Source: Candidatus Brevibacterium intestinigallinarum (lineage in GTDB: Bacteria; Actinomycetota; Actinomycetes; Actinomycetales; Brevibacteriaceae). From it: DNA of 6,437 nt. The stretch spans positions 1 to 6,437 of the forward strand of contig DWZY01000069.1 of NCBI GenBank assembly GCA_019117325.1, given 5' to 3'. A model generated the notes under the pieces. It was not told the origin of the DNA. It was given only the letters and a program-made list of their open reading frames with translations, and did no database searches. Below are positions 1 to 6,046 of the stretch, piece after piece (position 1 is the first letter of the stretch; each line of letters starts with the position of its first letter). The position numbers and the translations under genes are program-made.

Positions 1-836
1 TTCTCCAGCCAGACGGCCACGACCTCGATGTGGGGAAGCTCGTCGGCCAGGTCGAGGGCGACCAGCTGCGCTCCCGAATAGGTCGCGGAGATCGGATTCT
101 GATTCAGCAGAGCGTACCCGTGGCCCATCGCGGCGAACGAGCGGACGGTCTCGTAGTCGTTGAAGCTGTAGCGGACGTGCGGGGCGACGCCCACGAGGCG
201 GAAGAGCTGGTCGTAGTAGTCGCGCGAGAACGGGAAGTCGAGCTGGATGAACGGCTCGTCCGCGAACTCCGCCAGGTGGACGGACTCGCGGTCGGCCAGC
301 GGGTGCTCGCTGGAGACGAACACGTGCGGCCGGACCGTCTCGATGACCCGGGTCTCGAAGCCGGGGCCCAGGCCGTGGGCGTACATGAGCGCGATCTCGC
401 ACTGGCCGTCGACCAGCGCGGCGCGGACCTCCTCGAGGTTTCCGGCGATGAGGTCGACGTCCACGCCCGGATGCTGTTCCTCGAACGTCGTGAGCACGCG
501 GGGGAAGCGGAACGGGGCGATGGGTGCGTACACGCCCACCGTGAGGCGACCGGTCAGCGTGCCGCCCAGCAGCGCCCCGTGCTCGCCCAGCGCCTCCGCG
601 CCGGCGAGGAACGTGCGCGTTCGGGCCGCGAACCGCCGGCCGGCCGGCGACAGGGTCACGCTGCGGTTCCGGTGGCGGATGAACAGCTGCACGTGCAGGC
701 TGCGCTCCAGCTGCGCGATCGCGGTGGACACGGCGGACTGCGAGACGTGGAGCTCCTCCGCGGCGATCCGCATGCTCTCGTGCCGCGCGACCTCGCTGAA
801 GTAGCGCAGCTGATTGAGAGTGAACGGGAACTCCAT
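1..836 (-). CDS. LysR-family transcriptional regulator (3' end cut off by window edge)
   Basis: This is a DNA-binding regulator of the LysR type, read on the minus strand. The frame stays open for 278 codons and leaves the window, so only a short C-terminal piece should be missing (family usually about 300 residues). The N-terminus carries a winged helix-turn-helix: FTLNQLRYFSEVARHESM, then AAEELHVSQSAVSTAIAQLE (about residues 22-44), then LFIRHRNRSVTLSPAGRRF, the classic LysR recognition-helix and wing pattern. From about residue 90 a periplasmic-binding-protein-like effector domain begins (GRLTVGVYAPIAPFRFP; later SSEHPLADRESVHLAEFADEPFIQLD). The start at 836 is chosen because AAAGGA lies 7 bases upstream (844-849). 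The gene diverges from the F420-0-type importer operon, the usual arrangement for a LysR protein controlling its neighbour and itself. Target and inducer are not visible; a flavin/deazaflavin effector is only a guess. Confidence 0.93.
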   Translation of the reverse strand, partial: MEFPFTLNQLRYFSEVARHESMRIAAEELHVSQSAVSTAIAQLERSLHVQLFIRHRNRSVTLSPAGRRFAARTRTFLAGAEALGEHGALLGGTLTGRLTVGVYAPIAPFRFPRVLTTFEEQHPGVDVDLIAGNLEEVRAALVDGQCEIALMYAHGLGPGFETRVIETVRPHVFVSSEHPLADRESVHLAEFADEPFIQLDFPFSRDYYDQLFRLVGVAPHVRYSFNDYETVRSFAAMGHGYALLNQNPISATYSGAQLVALDLADELPHIEVVAVWLE

Positions 837-851
837 ATCCTGATCCTTTCA

Positions 852-875
852 TGATCCGGATCACGGCGATGTGAT
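852..875. promoter_or_regulatory. Overlapping dyads upstream of lysR, candidate operator
   Basis: Two inverted repeats overlap here. TGATCCGGATCA (852-863) is a perfect 12-bp palindrome. ATCAC-N6-GTGAT (860-875) is an interrupted dyad of the kind LysR proteins often bind. A further TGATCC half-site sits at 841-846, eleven bases before the same hexamer in the palindrome. The block lies 16-39 bases upstream of the lysR start codon, where autoregulation would be expected. Binding by this LysR protein is inferred from position and symmetry only; the spacing is not an exact T-N11-A motif. Confidence 0.4.
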
Positions 876-899
876 GGCACTCACGACGGCACTCACGAC
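876..899. repeat. 12-bp tandem repeat, two perfect copies
   Basis: GGCACTCACGAC occurs twice back to back (876-887 and 888-899) inside the divergent control region, directly next to the dyad block. A degraded partial copy, GGCACTC, follows at 920-926. It could be a pair of helically spaced protein sites (12-bp period) or a simple slippage duplication. Confidence 0.6.
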
Positions 900-931
900 T
901 GCGGGTGTGCGCACGCTGCGGCACTCGCCCC

Positions 932-960
932 TTCTCCTGGTCGCACGCGTCGCGTAGGAT
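932..960 (+). promoter_or_regulatory. Weak candidate promoter for the importer operon
   Basis: TAGGAT at 955-960 fits the actinobacterial -10 pattern TANNNT and is the best such hexamer I see in the control region. Seventeen bases upstream is TTCTCC (932-937), a poor -35. If used, transcription would start near 967 and give a leader of about 125 bases. The short inverted repeat TCCCA-N6-TGGGA (960-975) overlaps the predicted start and could be an operator. Other promoters are possible. Confidence 0.25.
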
Positions 961-1061
961 CCCAGTCCTGTGGGACCTCCTGTCCCCGGTTTCCCCGCCC
1001 GGACCGGGCGGTGTGCGGCAGTCTTCGCCGTCGGATGAGCGGTCGCGCGCTTCGCGCCGCC
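960..1061 (+). promoter_or_regulatory. Hairpin-rich leader upstream of the importer operon
   Basis: Several short stems can form in the presumed 5' leader. They are TCCCA/TGGGA (960-975), a 7-bp stem CCGCCCG-GAC-CGGGCGG (995-1011), CGGC/GCCG with a 7-base loop (1016-1030), and GCGCG-CTT-CGCGC (1045-1057) with an imperfect lower stem. GTCC (965-968) and GTCC (982-985) could compete for the same GGAC (973-976). No T-run follows the strong 995-1011 stem, so it is not a convincing terminator. I do not recognise a known riboswitch. High GC alone can produce such stems, so functional meaning is uncertain. Confidence 0.3.
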
Positions 1062-1091
1062 ACCCCAGCACTGATGTGTCGATGAGGACTC

Positions 1092-2126
1092 ATGCGAACT
1101 TTCCGCTCTGCGCGTCGTCGCGCGGCAGCTCCCGTCACTGCGCTCGCTCCCGTCGTGGCAGCGACCCTCCTCCTATCCGCCTGCTCGACCGGATCCGCCG
1201 CGAGCGAGGGCGATCCCCCCGACTCGACCACGGCCTCGGGCGAGGCCGCAGGCTTTCCCGTCACGCTCGACAACTGCGGCACCGAGGTCACCTTCGAGGC
1301 GCCGCCGCAGAAGATCCTCACCGTCAAGTCGACGACGACGGAGCTCATGCTGTCCCTGGGGATGGGCGACCGGATGGTGGGCACCGCTTTCAGCGACGGC
1401 CCCCTGCCCGAGGACCTTGCGCAGGAGGGCACGGACGTCCCGGAGATCTCCGACGCGGTCCCGTCGCAGGAGGTGGTGCTGGGCCTGGAGCCGGACCTCG
1501 TCTTCGCCGGCTGGGAGTCCGTGTTCGCCGCGGACGGCGCCGGAGAGCGGGATTCGTTCGCGGACTTCGGCGTGAATAGCTACGTCGCCCCGTCCGCGTG
1601 CCAGGGCGAGGGGTACAAGCCGGACTCGCTCACCTTCGACGACGTGTTCGACGACATCGAGGAGGCCGGGCGCATTGTCGATGCGAACGATGCCGCCGAG
1701 GCCCTGGTCGCCTCCCAGCGCGAGATCCTCGACGGCGTGGATCCGGTGGAGGGGGCGCCGTCGGTGCTCTGGTACTCCTCGGGGACGGACACCCCGTACG
1801 TGGGGGCCGGCAGTGGCGCGCCCGCGATGATGATGGAGCAGCTGGGGATGGAGAACATCGTCGCGGACGTCGATGACACGTGGACGAGCCTGGGCTGGGA
1901 GACCATCGTCGAGCGCGATCCGGAGGTCATCATCCTCGTCGACGCGGAGTGGAACACCGCGGACGACAAGATCGACCGCCTCGAGTCGAACCCCGCGACC
2001 GCGGGCATCCAGGCGGTCCGGTCCGGCTCCTACCTGCGCATCCCCTTCGCCGCGAGCGAGGCCGGCGTGCGCAACGCGCAGGCGGTCGCGGATCTCGCCG
2101 AGCAGTACGAGGCACTCGGGTCATGA
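1092..2126 (+). CDS. ABC importer substrate-binding lipoprotein, proposed F420-0 (or deazaflavin precursor) binding protein
   Basis: This is the extracytoplasmic receptor of an ABC importer, anchored to the membrane by a lipid. A basic n-region (RSARRR) and hydrophobic stretch lead into a lipobox LLLSAC, with Cys31 as the predicted lipidated residue. A short Ser/Asp/Pro-rich linker follows. From about residue 55 (FPVTLDNCGTEVTFEAPPQKIL) the protein is a class III binding protein of the iron-siderophore/B12 superfamily (Peripla_BP_2), whose two lobes are joined by one long helix. Glu84 (TTTELMLSLGM) and Glu270 (LGWETIVERDPEVIILVD) sit where this family has the glutamates that dock to permease arginines. 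The 344-residue length is normal. The start has GAGGA only 3 bases upstream, rather close. The F420-0 assignment rests on context: permease and ATPase follow directly, and cofE, cofC and an F420-type oxidoreductase lie nearby, matching the cassette I recall as TIGR03868/03869/03873. A siderophore or cobalamin ligand is the main alternative. Confidence 0.87.
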   Translation: MRTFRSARRRAAAPVTALAPVVAATLLLSACSTGSAASEGDPPDSTTASGEAAGFPVTLDNCGTEVTFEAPPQKILTVKSTTTELMLSLGMGDRMVGTAFSDGPLPEDLAQEGTDVPEISDAVPSQEVVLGLEPDLVFAGWESVFAADGAGERDSFADFGVNSYVAPSACQGEGYKPDSLTFDDVFDDIEEAGRIVDANDAAEALVASQREILDGVDPVEGAPSVLWYSSGTDTPYVGAGSGAPAMMMEQLGMENIVADVDDTWTSLGWETIVERDPEVIILVDAEWNTADDKIDRLESNPATAGIQAVRSGSYLRIPFAASEAGVRNAQAVADLAEQYEALGS

Positions 2127-3364
2127 CGACGACCGGGCACGAGACCGGCCTCGCCCCGCCGCACGCGGGCGGGGACGCGACGGCTGCGTCCGGCCCGGAG
2201 GTGCACGGACGCGGCCCGGAGGCTCAGGCGGCTCGCGCGGCGACCGGCGGCCGCGGGGCTGGGACTGGGGGTGGACTCGGGACCGGCCCCGGCCTCGGGC
2301 TCGGCGCGGATGACCACCACCAGCGCTCACCCGATCGCGTGCGGTCGGGCGTGCGGGTCGGTCGTGCGCTGGGACTGGGTCTCGTGCTCGTGGTGGTGCT
2401 CGCGGCCTCGGTGTGCGTCGCCGTGACCCTGGGGCCGGCGAGCATCACGGTCGCAGATGTCCTCGCGAGCCTGGGGGCTCGGCTGGGTGCCAGCGCGTCG
2501 GGGCTCAGCCCGATGGAGGACGGCATCATCTGGAACCTGCGGATGCCGCGGGTGCTGACCGCAGCCGCGGTGGGTGCGGGGCTCGCGCTGTGCGGCGCGG
2601 TCATGCAGGCGACGACCCGCAACCCGCTGTCCGACCCGTACCTGCTGGGGCTGTCCTCCGGTGCGTCCGTGGGCGCGGTCGTCGCCCTGCTGGTGGGCGC
2701 CCAGTTCCTGCTGCCGGCGGCCGCGTTCATCGGGGCGATGGCGGCGCTGCTGGCGACGCTGGGCCTGGCCCAACTGGCCGGCGGCCTCACCCCCGCGCGG
2801 ACGATCCTGGCCGGTGTCGCGGTGTCGTCGCTGGCTGGCGCGCTCACCAGCCTGCTCATCTTCTGGAACGCGCAGGGCGATTCGTACCGCAACATCCTCA
2901 GCTGGCTCATGGGCTCCCTCAGCGGCGCCGACTGGCACGACGGCGTGCTGGGCACCGTCGCGGTCGTCGTCATCGGGGTGCCGCTCATCGCGTCCGCGCG
3001 ACTCCTCGACGCGTTCGCCTTCGGTGACGACGCCGCCGTGTCGCTGGGGGTGCGGGTCGAGCGGGTCCGCTGGCTCATGCTCGCGGCGACCGCGGTGCTC
3101 ACCGGCATCCTCGTGTCGATGAGCGGGGCGATCGGCTTCGTGGGGCTCGTCGTCCCGCACGCGGTGCGCCTCATCGTGGGCCCCGGTTACCGCGCGGTCC
3201 TGCCCGTGTCCGCGCTGGGCGGAGCGGTGCTGCTGCTGTGGGCGGACACGCTGGCCCGGACCGCCTTCGACCCGCGCGAGCTGCCCGTGGGCATCGTCAC
3301 CGCGGTCCTGGGCGCACCCGTCTTCGCGCTCCTGCTGGCGCGCCGGAAGGGAGGTGCGGCATGA
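2123..3364 (+). CDS. FecCD/BtuC-type ABC importer permease, proposed F420-0 transport permease
   Basis: This is the membrane channel subunit of the importer, probably working as a homodimer with the neighbouring ATPase. The family core starts near residue 83 with a first membrane segment (LGLGLVLVVVLAASVCVAV). It continues through the hallmark block LRMPRVLTAAAVGAGLALCG and the RNPLSDPYLLGLSSGAS motif (166-182) to the C-terminal signature of BtuC-like permeases, SGAIGFVGLVVPHAVRLI (334-351) and DPRELPVGIVTAVLGAPVFA (383-402). About nine to ten membrane segments are expected. The chosen ATG at 2123 overlaps the lipoprotein stop codon (ATGA), indicating translational coupling, and has GAGG ten bases upstream. 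It gives 413 residues, longer than the usual 330-350. The extra 73 or so N-terminal residues are Gly/Ala/Pro/His-rich with no predicted fold. A GTG at 2339 would give a standard-length protein, so the true start is open. Family assignment is certain; substrate is inferred from context. Confidence 0.9.
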   Translation: MTTTGHETGLAPPHAGGDATAASGPEVHGRGPEAQAARAATGGRGAGTGGGLGTGPGLGLGADDHHQRSPDRVRSGVRVGRALGLGLVLVVVLAASVCVAVTLGPASITVADVLASLGARLGASASGLSPMEDGIIWNLRMPRVLTAAAVGAGLALCGAVMQATTRNPLSDPYLLGLSSGASVGAVVALLVGAQFLLPAAAFIGAMAALLATLGLAQLAGGLTPARTILAGVAVSSLAGALTSLLIFWNAQGDSYRNILSWLMGSLSGADWHDGVLGTVAVVVIGVPLIASARLLDAFAFGDDAAVSLGVRVERVRWLMLAATAVLTGILVSMSGAIGFVGLVVPHAVRLIVGPGYRAVLPVSALGGAVLLLWADTLARTAFDPRELPVGIVTAVLGAPVFALLLARRKGGAA

Positions 3365-4218
3365 CCCTCGTGCTCGAGGACGTGTCCGTGGACCTGGGCG
3401 GCACCCGGATCGTCGACGCGGTCTCCGCCGTCTTGCCGCGCGGGACCGTCACCGGCATCATCGGCCCCAACGGCGCCGGGAAGTCGACGCTGCTGCGGGC
3501 GCTCGCCGGCCTCGTGCCCGTGAGCGGCGGTGCGATCGGCTGGGAGGACACGGACCTGCTGCGGCTGTCTGTCCGCCGGCGCGCCCGGCTGCTGGCGCTC
3601 GTCGAGCAGAGCGCGCACACCTCCGAGCCCCTGACCGTGCGCGAGGTCGTGGAACTGGGCCGCATGCCCCACCAGCGGGCGCTGCGCTTCGGCGGCACGA
3701 GCGCGGAAGACGCAGCAGCAGTCGAGGACGCGATGTCGACGGCCGGCTGCCTGGACCTGGCCGAGCGCCGCTTCACGACACTGTCCGGCGGGCAGCAGCA
3801 ACGGGTCGGGCTGGCACGCGCGCTGGCCCAGGAGCCGCAGCTCCTCCTGCTGGACGAGCCCACGAACCACCTTGATCCCCACGCGCAGCTGCGGACGCTG
3901 GGCCTCATGCGACGACTGGCGAACGACGGGCTCACGCTCATCGCGGCGCTGCACGACCTCACGCACGCGGCGGCCGTGTGCGACACGGTCCTCGTCCTGC
4001 GCGACGGGGCCCTCCACGCGGCGGGCGATCCCGACAGCGTGCTGACCCCGGACACCATCCGGGAGGTCTACGGGGTCGAGGCGGACGTCCTGCGCCACCC
4101 CCGCAGCCTCGCGCCCGTGTTCGCGCTGAGCCTGCCGGAGCCTCAGGGCAGCCGGAGCGCGGGCAGCACCTCCTCGCCGAACGCGGTGATGGCGCTGCGC
4201 GGGCAGGCGGCGACGTGA
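3361..4218 (+). CDS. ABC importer ATP-binding protein, proposed F420-0 transporter ATPase
   Basis: This cytoplasmic ATPase powers the importer and belongs to the FepC/BtuD group. All nucleotide-binding elements are present and intact: Walker A GPNGAGKST (35-43), Q-loop around Gln83 (LALVEQSAHTSEPLTVREVVELGR), signature LSGGQQQR (141-148), Walker B LLLLDE (161-166), D-loop NHLD (169-172) and switch His198 (ALHDLTHAAAVCD). The start at 3361 is set by a strong AAGGGAGG (3347-3354) six bases upstream and by the 4-bp ATGA overlap with the permease gene. The resulting 285 residues are slightly long for the group. The last 25 or so residues, after the usual end of the family near SLAPVFALSLPEP, are encoded inside the 3' end of the opposite-strand oxidoreductase gene and look like read-through sequence rather than a domain. 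Enzymatic competence is clear; the F420-0 link is by neighbourhood. Confidence 0.92.
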   Translation: MTLVLEDVSVDLGGTRIVDAVSAVLPRGTVTGIIGPNGAGKSTLLRALAGLVPVSGGAIGWEDTDLLRLSVRRRARLLALVEQSAHTSEPLTVREVVELGRMPHQRALRFGGTSAEDAAAVEDAMSTAGCLDLAERRFTTLSGGQQQRVGLARALAQEPQLLLLDEPTNHLDPHAQLRTLGLMRRLANDGLTLIAALHDLTHAAAVCDTVLVLRDGALHAAGDPDSVLTPDTIREVYGVEADVLRHPRSLAPVFALSLPEPQGSRSAGSTSSPNAVMALRGQAAT

Positions 4219-5141
4219 TGCAGGTAGATGCGGTCGAAGCCCATGTCCAGGTGCGCCTGGATGTACGCGCGGTGCGCGTCGAGGTCCGGGGAGATGTGCA
4301 CGTGGCCGGTGAAGTCCTCCGCGCGCACGGTGCGGGCCAGCTGGCGGAAGTCGTACGGCGAGCGGATATCGGACTTGCGGAACGGCATCGCCCCGTTGGG
4401 CCACAGCGTGAGCGCCTGCTCGGTCGCCTCGTGCTGGGTGGGTGCCCACGAGACGTCCAGCTGGATCGCGCGGGTGAGGGTGGCGGGGTCGCGGCCGGCC
4501 TCGCGGGCGCCCTCGTCGAACCGGGCCAGCAGCTGGGATACGCGGTCGCCGGGCGCGCCCACCGTGATGATCCCGTCCGCGTGGCGGCCCACCCGCCGGG
4601 CCGCGACCGGGCCCGAGGCCGCGACGAGGATGGGTGGCGCGACCTCCGGCATGGTCCACAGGCGGGTGGACTCCATCGTGAAGTGGGTGCCCGCGTAGCG
4701 CACGTCGCGGTGCTGCAGCGAGCCGGCGAAGAGGCGCTGGATGAGGTCGACGGCCTCGAACATGCGGTCGATCCGCTCTGGGGCCTCGGGCCAGTACTGG
4801 GCGACTATGTGCTCGTTGAGGGCCTCGCCGGAGCCGATCCCCAGCCAGTGCCGGCCCGGGAACAGCGCGGCCGTCGTCGCCGAGGCCTGGGCCACCACCG
4901 CGGGATGCCACCGGAAGCTGGGGGTCGTCACCCCGGGGCCCAGGTCTCCCGTCGTGTGCTCGCCGATCGCTGCGAGGACGCTCCAGACGAAGGGGGCCTG
5001 CCCCTGCTCCGGGGTCCACGGCTGGAAGTGGTCGGCGGCCATGACGCCGGAGAAGCCGTGGCTCTCCGCGTGGACGGCCAGATCGACCGCGTCCCGGGGT
5101 GGCAGGTGCTCGAGTCGCAGCGAGAGACCGATCGACGCCAT
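4143..5141 (-). CDS. LLM-class F420-dependent oxidoreductase, G6PDH-type family
   Basis: This is predicted to be a TIM-barrel hydride-transfer enzyme using F420, of the luciferase-like monooxygenase superfamily. It closely tracks mycobacterial F420-dependent glucose-6-phosphate dehydrogenase (FGD1, compared from memory). DHFQPW (37-42) contains the catalytic His38 and Trp42. GVTTPSFRWHPAVVAQA (70-86) covers the region of the cis-peptide bulge and TPTFRYNP motif. GIGSGEALNE (101-110) carries the catalytic-site Glu106. The C-terminal half includes PPILVAASGPVAARRVGRHADG (169-190). FGD1's phosphate-binding Lys198 appears to align with Pro197 here, so glucose-6-phosphate may not be the substrate. 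The start at 5141 is preferred over a longer upstream reading because AGGGGG (5147-5152) lies five bases away; this gives 332 residues, typical for the family. It is transcribed divergently from cofE and converges on the importer ATPase gene, overlapping it by 76 bp. It is the likely user of the cofactor handled by its neighbours. Confidence 0.9.
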   Translation of the reverse strand: MASIGLSLRLEHLPPRDAVDLAVHAESHGFSGVMAADHFQPWTPEQGQAPFVWSVLAAIGEHTTGDLGPGVTTPSFRWHPAVVAQASATTAALFPGRHWLGIGSGEALNEHIVAQYWPEAPERIDRMFEAVDLIQRLFAGSLQHRDVRYAGTHFTMESTRLWTMPEVAPPILVAASGPVAARRVGRHADGIITVGAPGDRVSQLLARFDEGAREAGRDPATLTRAIQLDVSWAPTQHEATEQALTLWPNGAMPFRKSDIRSPYDFRQLARTVRAEDFTGHVHISPDLDAHRAYIQAHLDMGFDRIYLHHVAACPRSAITAFGEEVLPALRLP

Positions 5142-5227
5142 GGGGACCCCCTGGTGGTGAGGCGGGGTGCCGCGAGGCGCGGACACCCAGGTGAGACCCC
5201 AGTGGTCCGGATCCCGAGGAGGCACCC
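5142..5227. promoter_or_regulatory. Divergent spacer between oxidoreductase gene and cofE
   Basis: This 86-bp spacer must hold promoters for both the oxidoreductase (leftward) and cofE-cofC (rightward), unless cofE has an internal promoter. I see no good -10 hexamer of the TANNNT kind on either strand. The recognisable elements are the two ribosome binding sites, AGGGGG for the leftward gene and GAGGAGG (5216-5222, five bases before the cofE ATG). TCCGGATC at 5206-5213 resembles the core of the palindrome upstream of lysR, but the same string also occurs in nearby coding sequence, so it carries little weight. Confidence 0.35.
5147..5152 (-). promoter_or_regulatory. Ribosome binding site fixing the oxidoreductase start
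   Basis: On the minus strand AGGGGG is followed by five bases (TCCCC) and ATG at 5141. The open frame continues upstream to an ATG at 5225, but that ATG lies on top of the cofE ribosome binding site and start, and the extra 28 residues have no family match. This site therefore decides the start. Confidence 0.65.
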
Positions 5228-6046
5228 ATGACCCTGCAGATCTTCGCTCTCGATGGTATCGGTGAGGTGCGGCCCGGCGATGATCTGGCCGCGCTCACCG
5301 TCGCGGCGGCGGATGGGAGGTTGCGCGACGGCGACATCCTGGCGGTCACCTCGAAGATCGTGTCGAAGGCGGAGGACCGGTTCGTGCAGGCGGACGACCG
5401 CGAGCAGGCGATCACGGACGAGACGGTCCGCCTCGTCGCCAGCCGGGAGACGCCGGGCGGCACCGTCCGGATCGTCCAGAACCGGCTGGGGATCATCGCG
5501 GCCGCAGCGGGCGTCGACAGCAGCAGCGTGCCCGTGGGCACCGTGCTGCTCCTGCCGGAGGACCCCGACCGCTCCGCCCGGATCCTTGTCGATGCGATCC
5601 GGGAGCGGCTGGGCATCCGCGTGGGCGTCATCGTGACGGACACGCTGGGTCGCGCGTGGCGGGTGGGGCAGACCGACGCCGCGATCGGGATCGCGGGCAT
5701 GGACGCGGTCGAGGACCTGCGCGGCACCCGCGACGAGTACGGGCAGGAGATGAGCGTGACGATCACGGCGACCGCGGACGCGATCGCCGGGGCCGCCGAC
5801 CTCGTCAAGGGGAAGGCTCAGGGCCTCCCGATCGCCGTGATCCGGGGGCTGGGTCACCTGGTCCACGACGAGCCCCGACCCGTCAGCGCGGCGGATCTGC
5901 TGCGTCCGCACGCGGAGGACATGTTCCACACGGGAGCCGCGGAATCGTGGGCGGCGGGGCGTGCGGAGGGCTGGTCCGTGGGGCGTGCGGAGGGCTACGA
6001 CGAGGGCTACGCCGCGGCCCTGCGCGAGCACGGGATCGAGCCATGA
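5228..6046 (+). CDS. cofE: Coenzyme F420-0:L-glutamate ligase (CofE)
   Basis: CofE is a cytoplasmic GTP- and metal-dependent ligase that adds glutamates to F420-0, forming the gamma-linked tail of coenzyme F420. Family motifs run in order: LRDGDILAVTSKIVSKAEDR (32-51), GIIAAAAGVDSSSVPVGTVLLLPEDPDRSAR (about 88-118), VIVTDTLGRAWRVGQTDAAIGIAG (about 134-157), the ATADAIAGAADLVKGKAQG block and PIAVIRG. At 272 residues it is the stand-alone form; the C-terminal nitroreductase domain that mycobacterial FbiB carries is absent. After the catalytic fold (about residue 235) comes a short tail with the repeated unit GRAEGW-SV-GRAEGY-DEGY, unusual for the family. A strong GAGGAGG (5216-5222) lies five bases before the ATG. 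The stop overlaps the next gene's start (ATGA), so cofE and cofC form an operon. Together with the importer it would convert imported or locally made F420-0 into usable cofactor. Identification is firm. Confidence 0.93.
   Translation: MTLQIFALDGIGEVRPGDDLAALTVAAADGRLRDGDILAVTSKIVSKAEDRFVQADDREQAITDETVRLVASRETPGGTVRIVQNRLGIIAAAAGVDSSSVPVGTVLLLPEDPDRSARILVDAIRERLGIRVGVIVTDTLGRAWRVGQTDAAIGIAGMDAVEDLRGTRDEYGQEMSVTITATADAIAGAADLVKGKAQGLPIAVIRGLGHLVHDEPRPVSAADLLRPHAEDMFHTGAAESWAAGRAEGWSVGRAEGYDEGYAAALREHGIEP
5956..5996 (+). repeat. 17-bp direct repeat encoding the CofE tail
   Basis: GGGGCGTGCGGAGGGCT is present at 5956-5972 and again, identically, at 5980-5996, an offset of 24 bases or eight codons. 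It encodes two GRAEG units in the C-terminal tail of CofE. Identity at the DNA level, including wobble positions, suggests a recent in-frame duplication. Confidence 0.7.

Noticed and set aside
30..854. A 274-codon plus-strand open frame
   Set aside because: It is the reverse-strand shadow of the LysR gene, whose translation has an unmistakable helix-turn-helix and effector domain.
995..1011. Rho-independent terminator
   Set aside because: The 7-bp GC stem is not followed by a T-run and lies upstream of, and co-directional with, the importer operon start.
960..1091. Cobalamin riboswitch before a BtuF/BtuC/BtuD-like operon
   Set aside because: I looked for the B12-box and its conserved core and found no convincing match, and the neighbouring genes are F420-related.
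1880..2122. Upstream extension of the permease reading frame
   Set aside because: It lies inside the binding-protein gene in another frame; the ATGA-coupled start at 2123 explains the permease better.
2224..3174. Two long minus-strand open frames opposite the permease gene
   Set aside because: Low-complexity Arg/His/Asp- or Ser/Thr/Pro-rich translations lie opposite a clear FecCD permease; they are shadow frames.
3238..3360. Upstream extension of the ATPase reading frame
   Set aside because: It overlaps the conserved end of the permease. The strong AAGGGAGG and ATG at 3361 give the standard ATPase N-terminus.
1092..4218. Iron-siderophore importer
   Set aside because: The fold family is shared with siderophore systems, but I see no iron-regulator (DtxR/IdeR-type) box in the control region and no siderophore gene nearby. 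Context favours a deazaflavin ligand, though it is not excluded.
3187..5808. An 873-codon open frame on the minus strand
   Set aside because: It runs antisense to the permease, ATPase and cofE and out of frame with the oxidoreductase gene. Its translation is Arg/Pro/Gly/Ser-rich with no family motif, and long stop-free shadow frames are normal in very GC-rich DNA.
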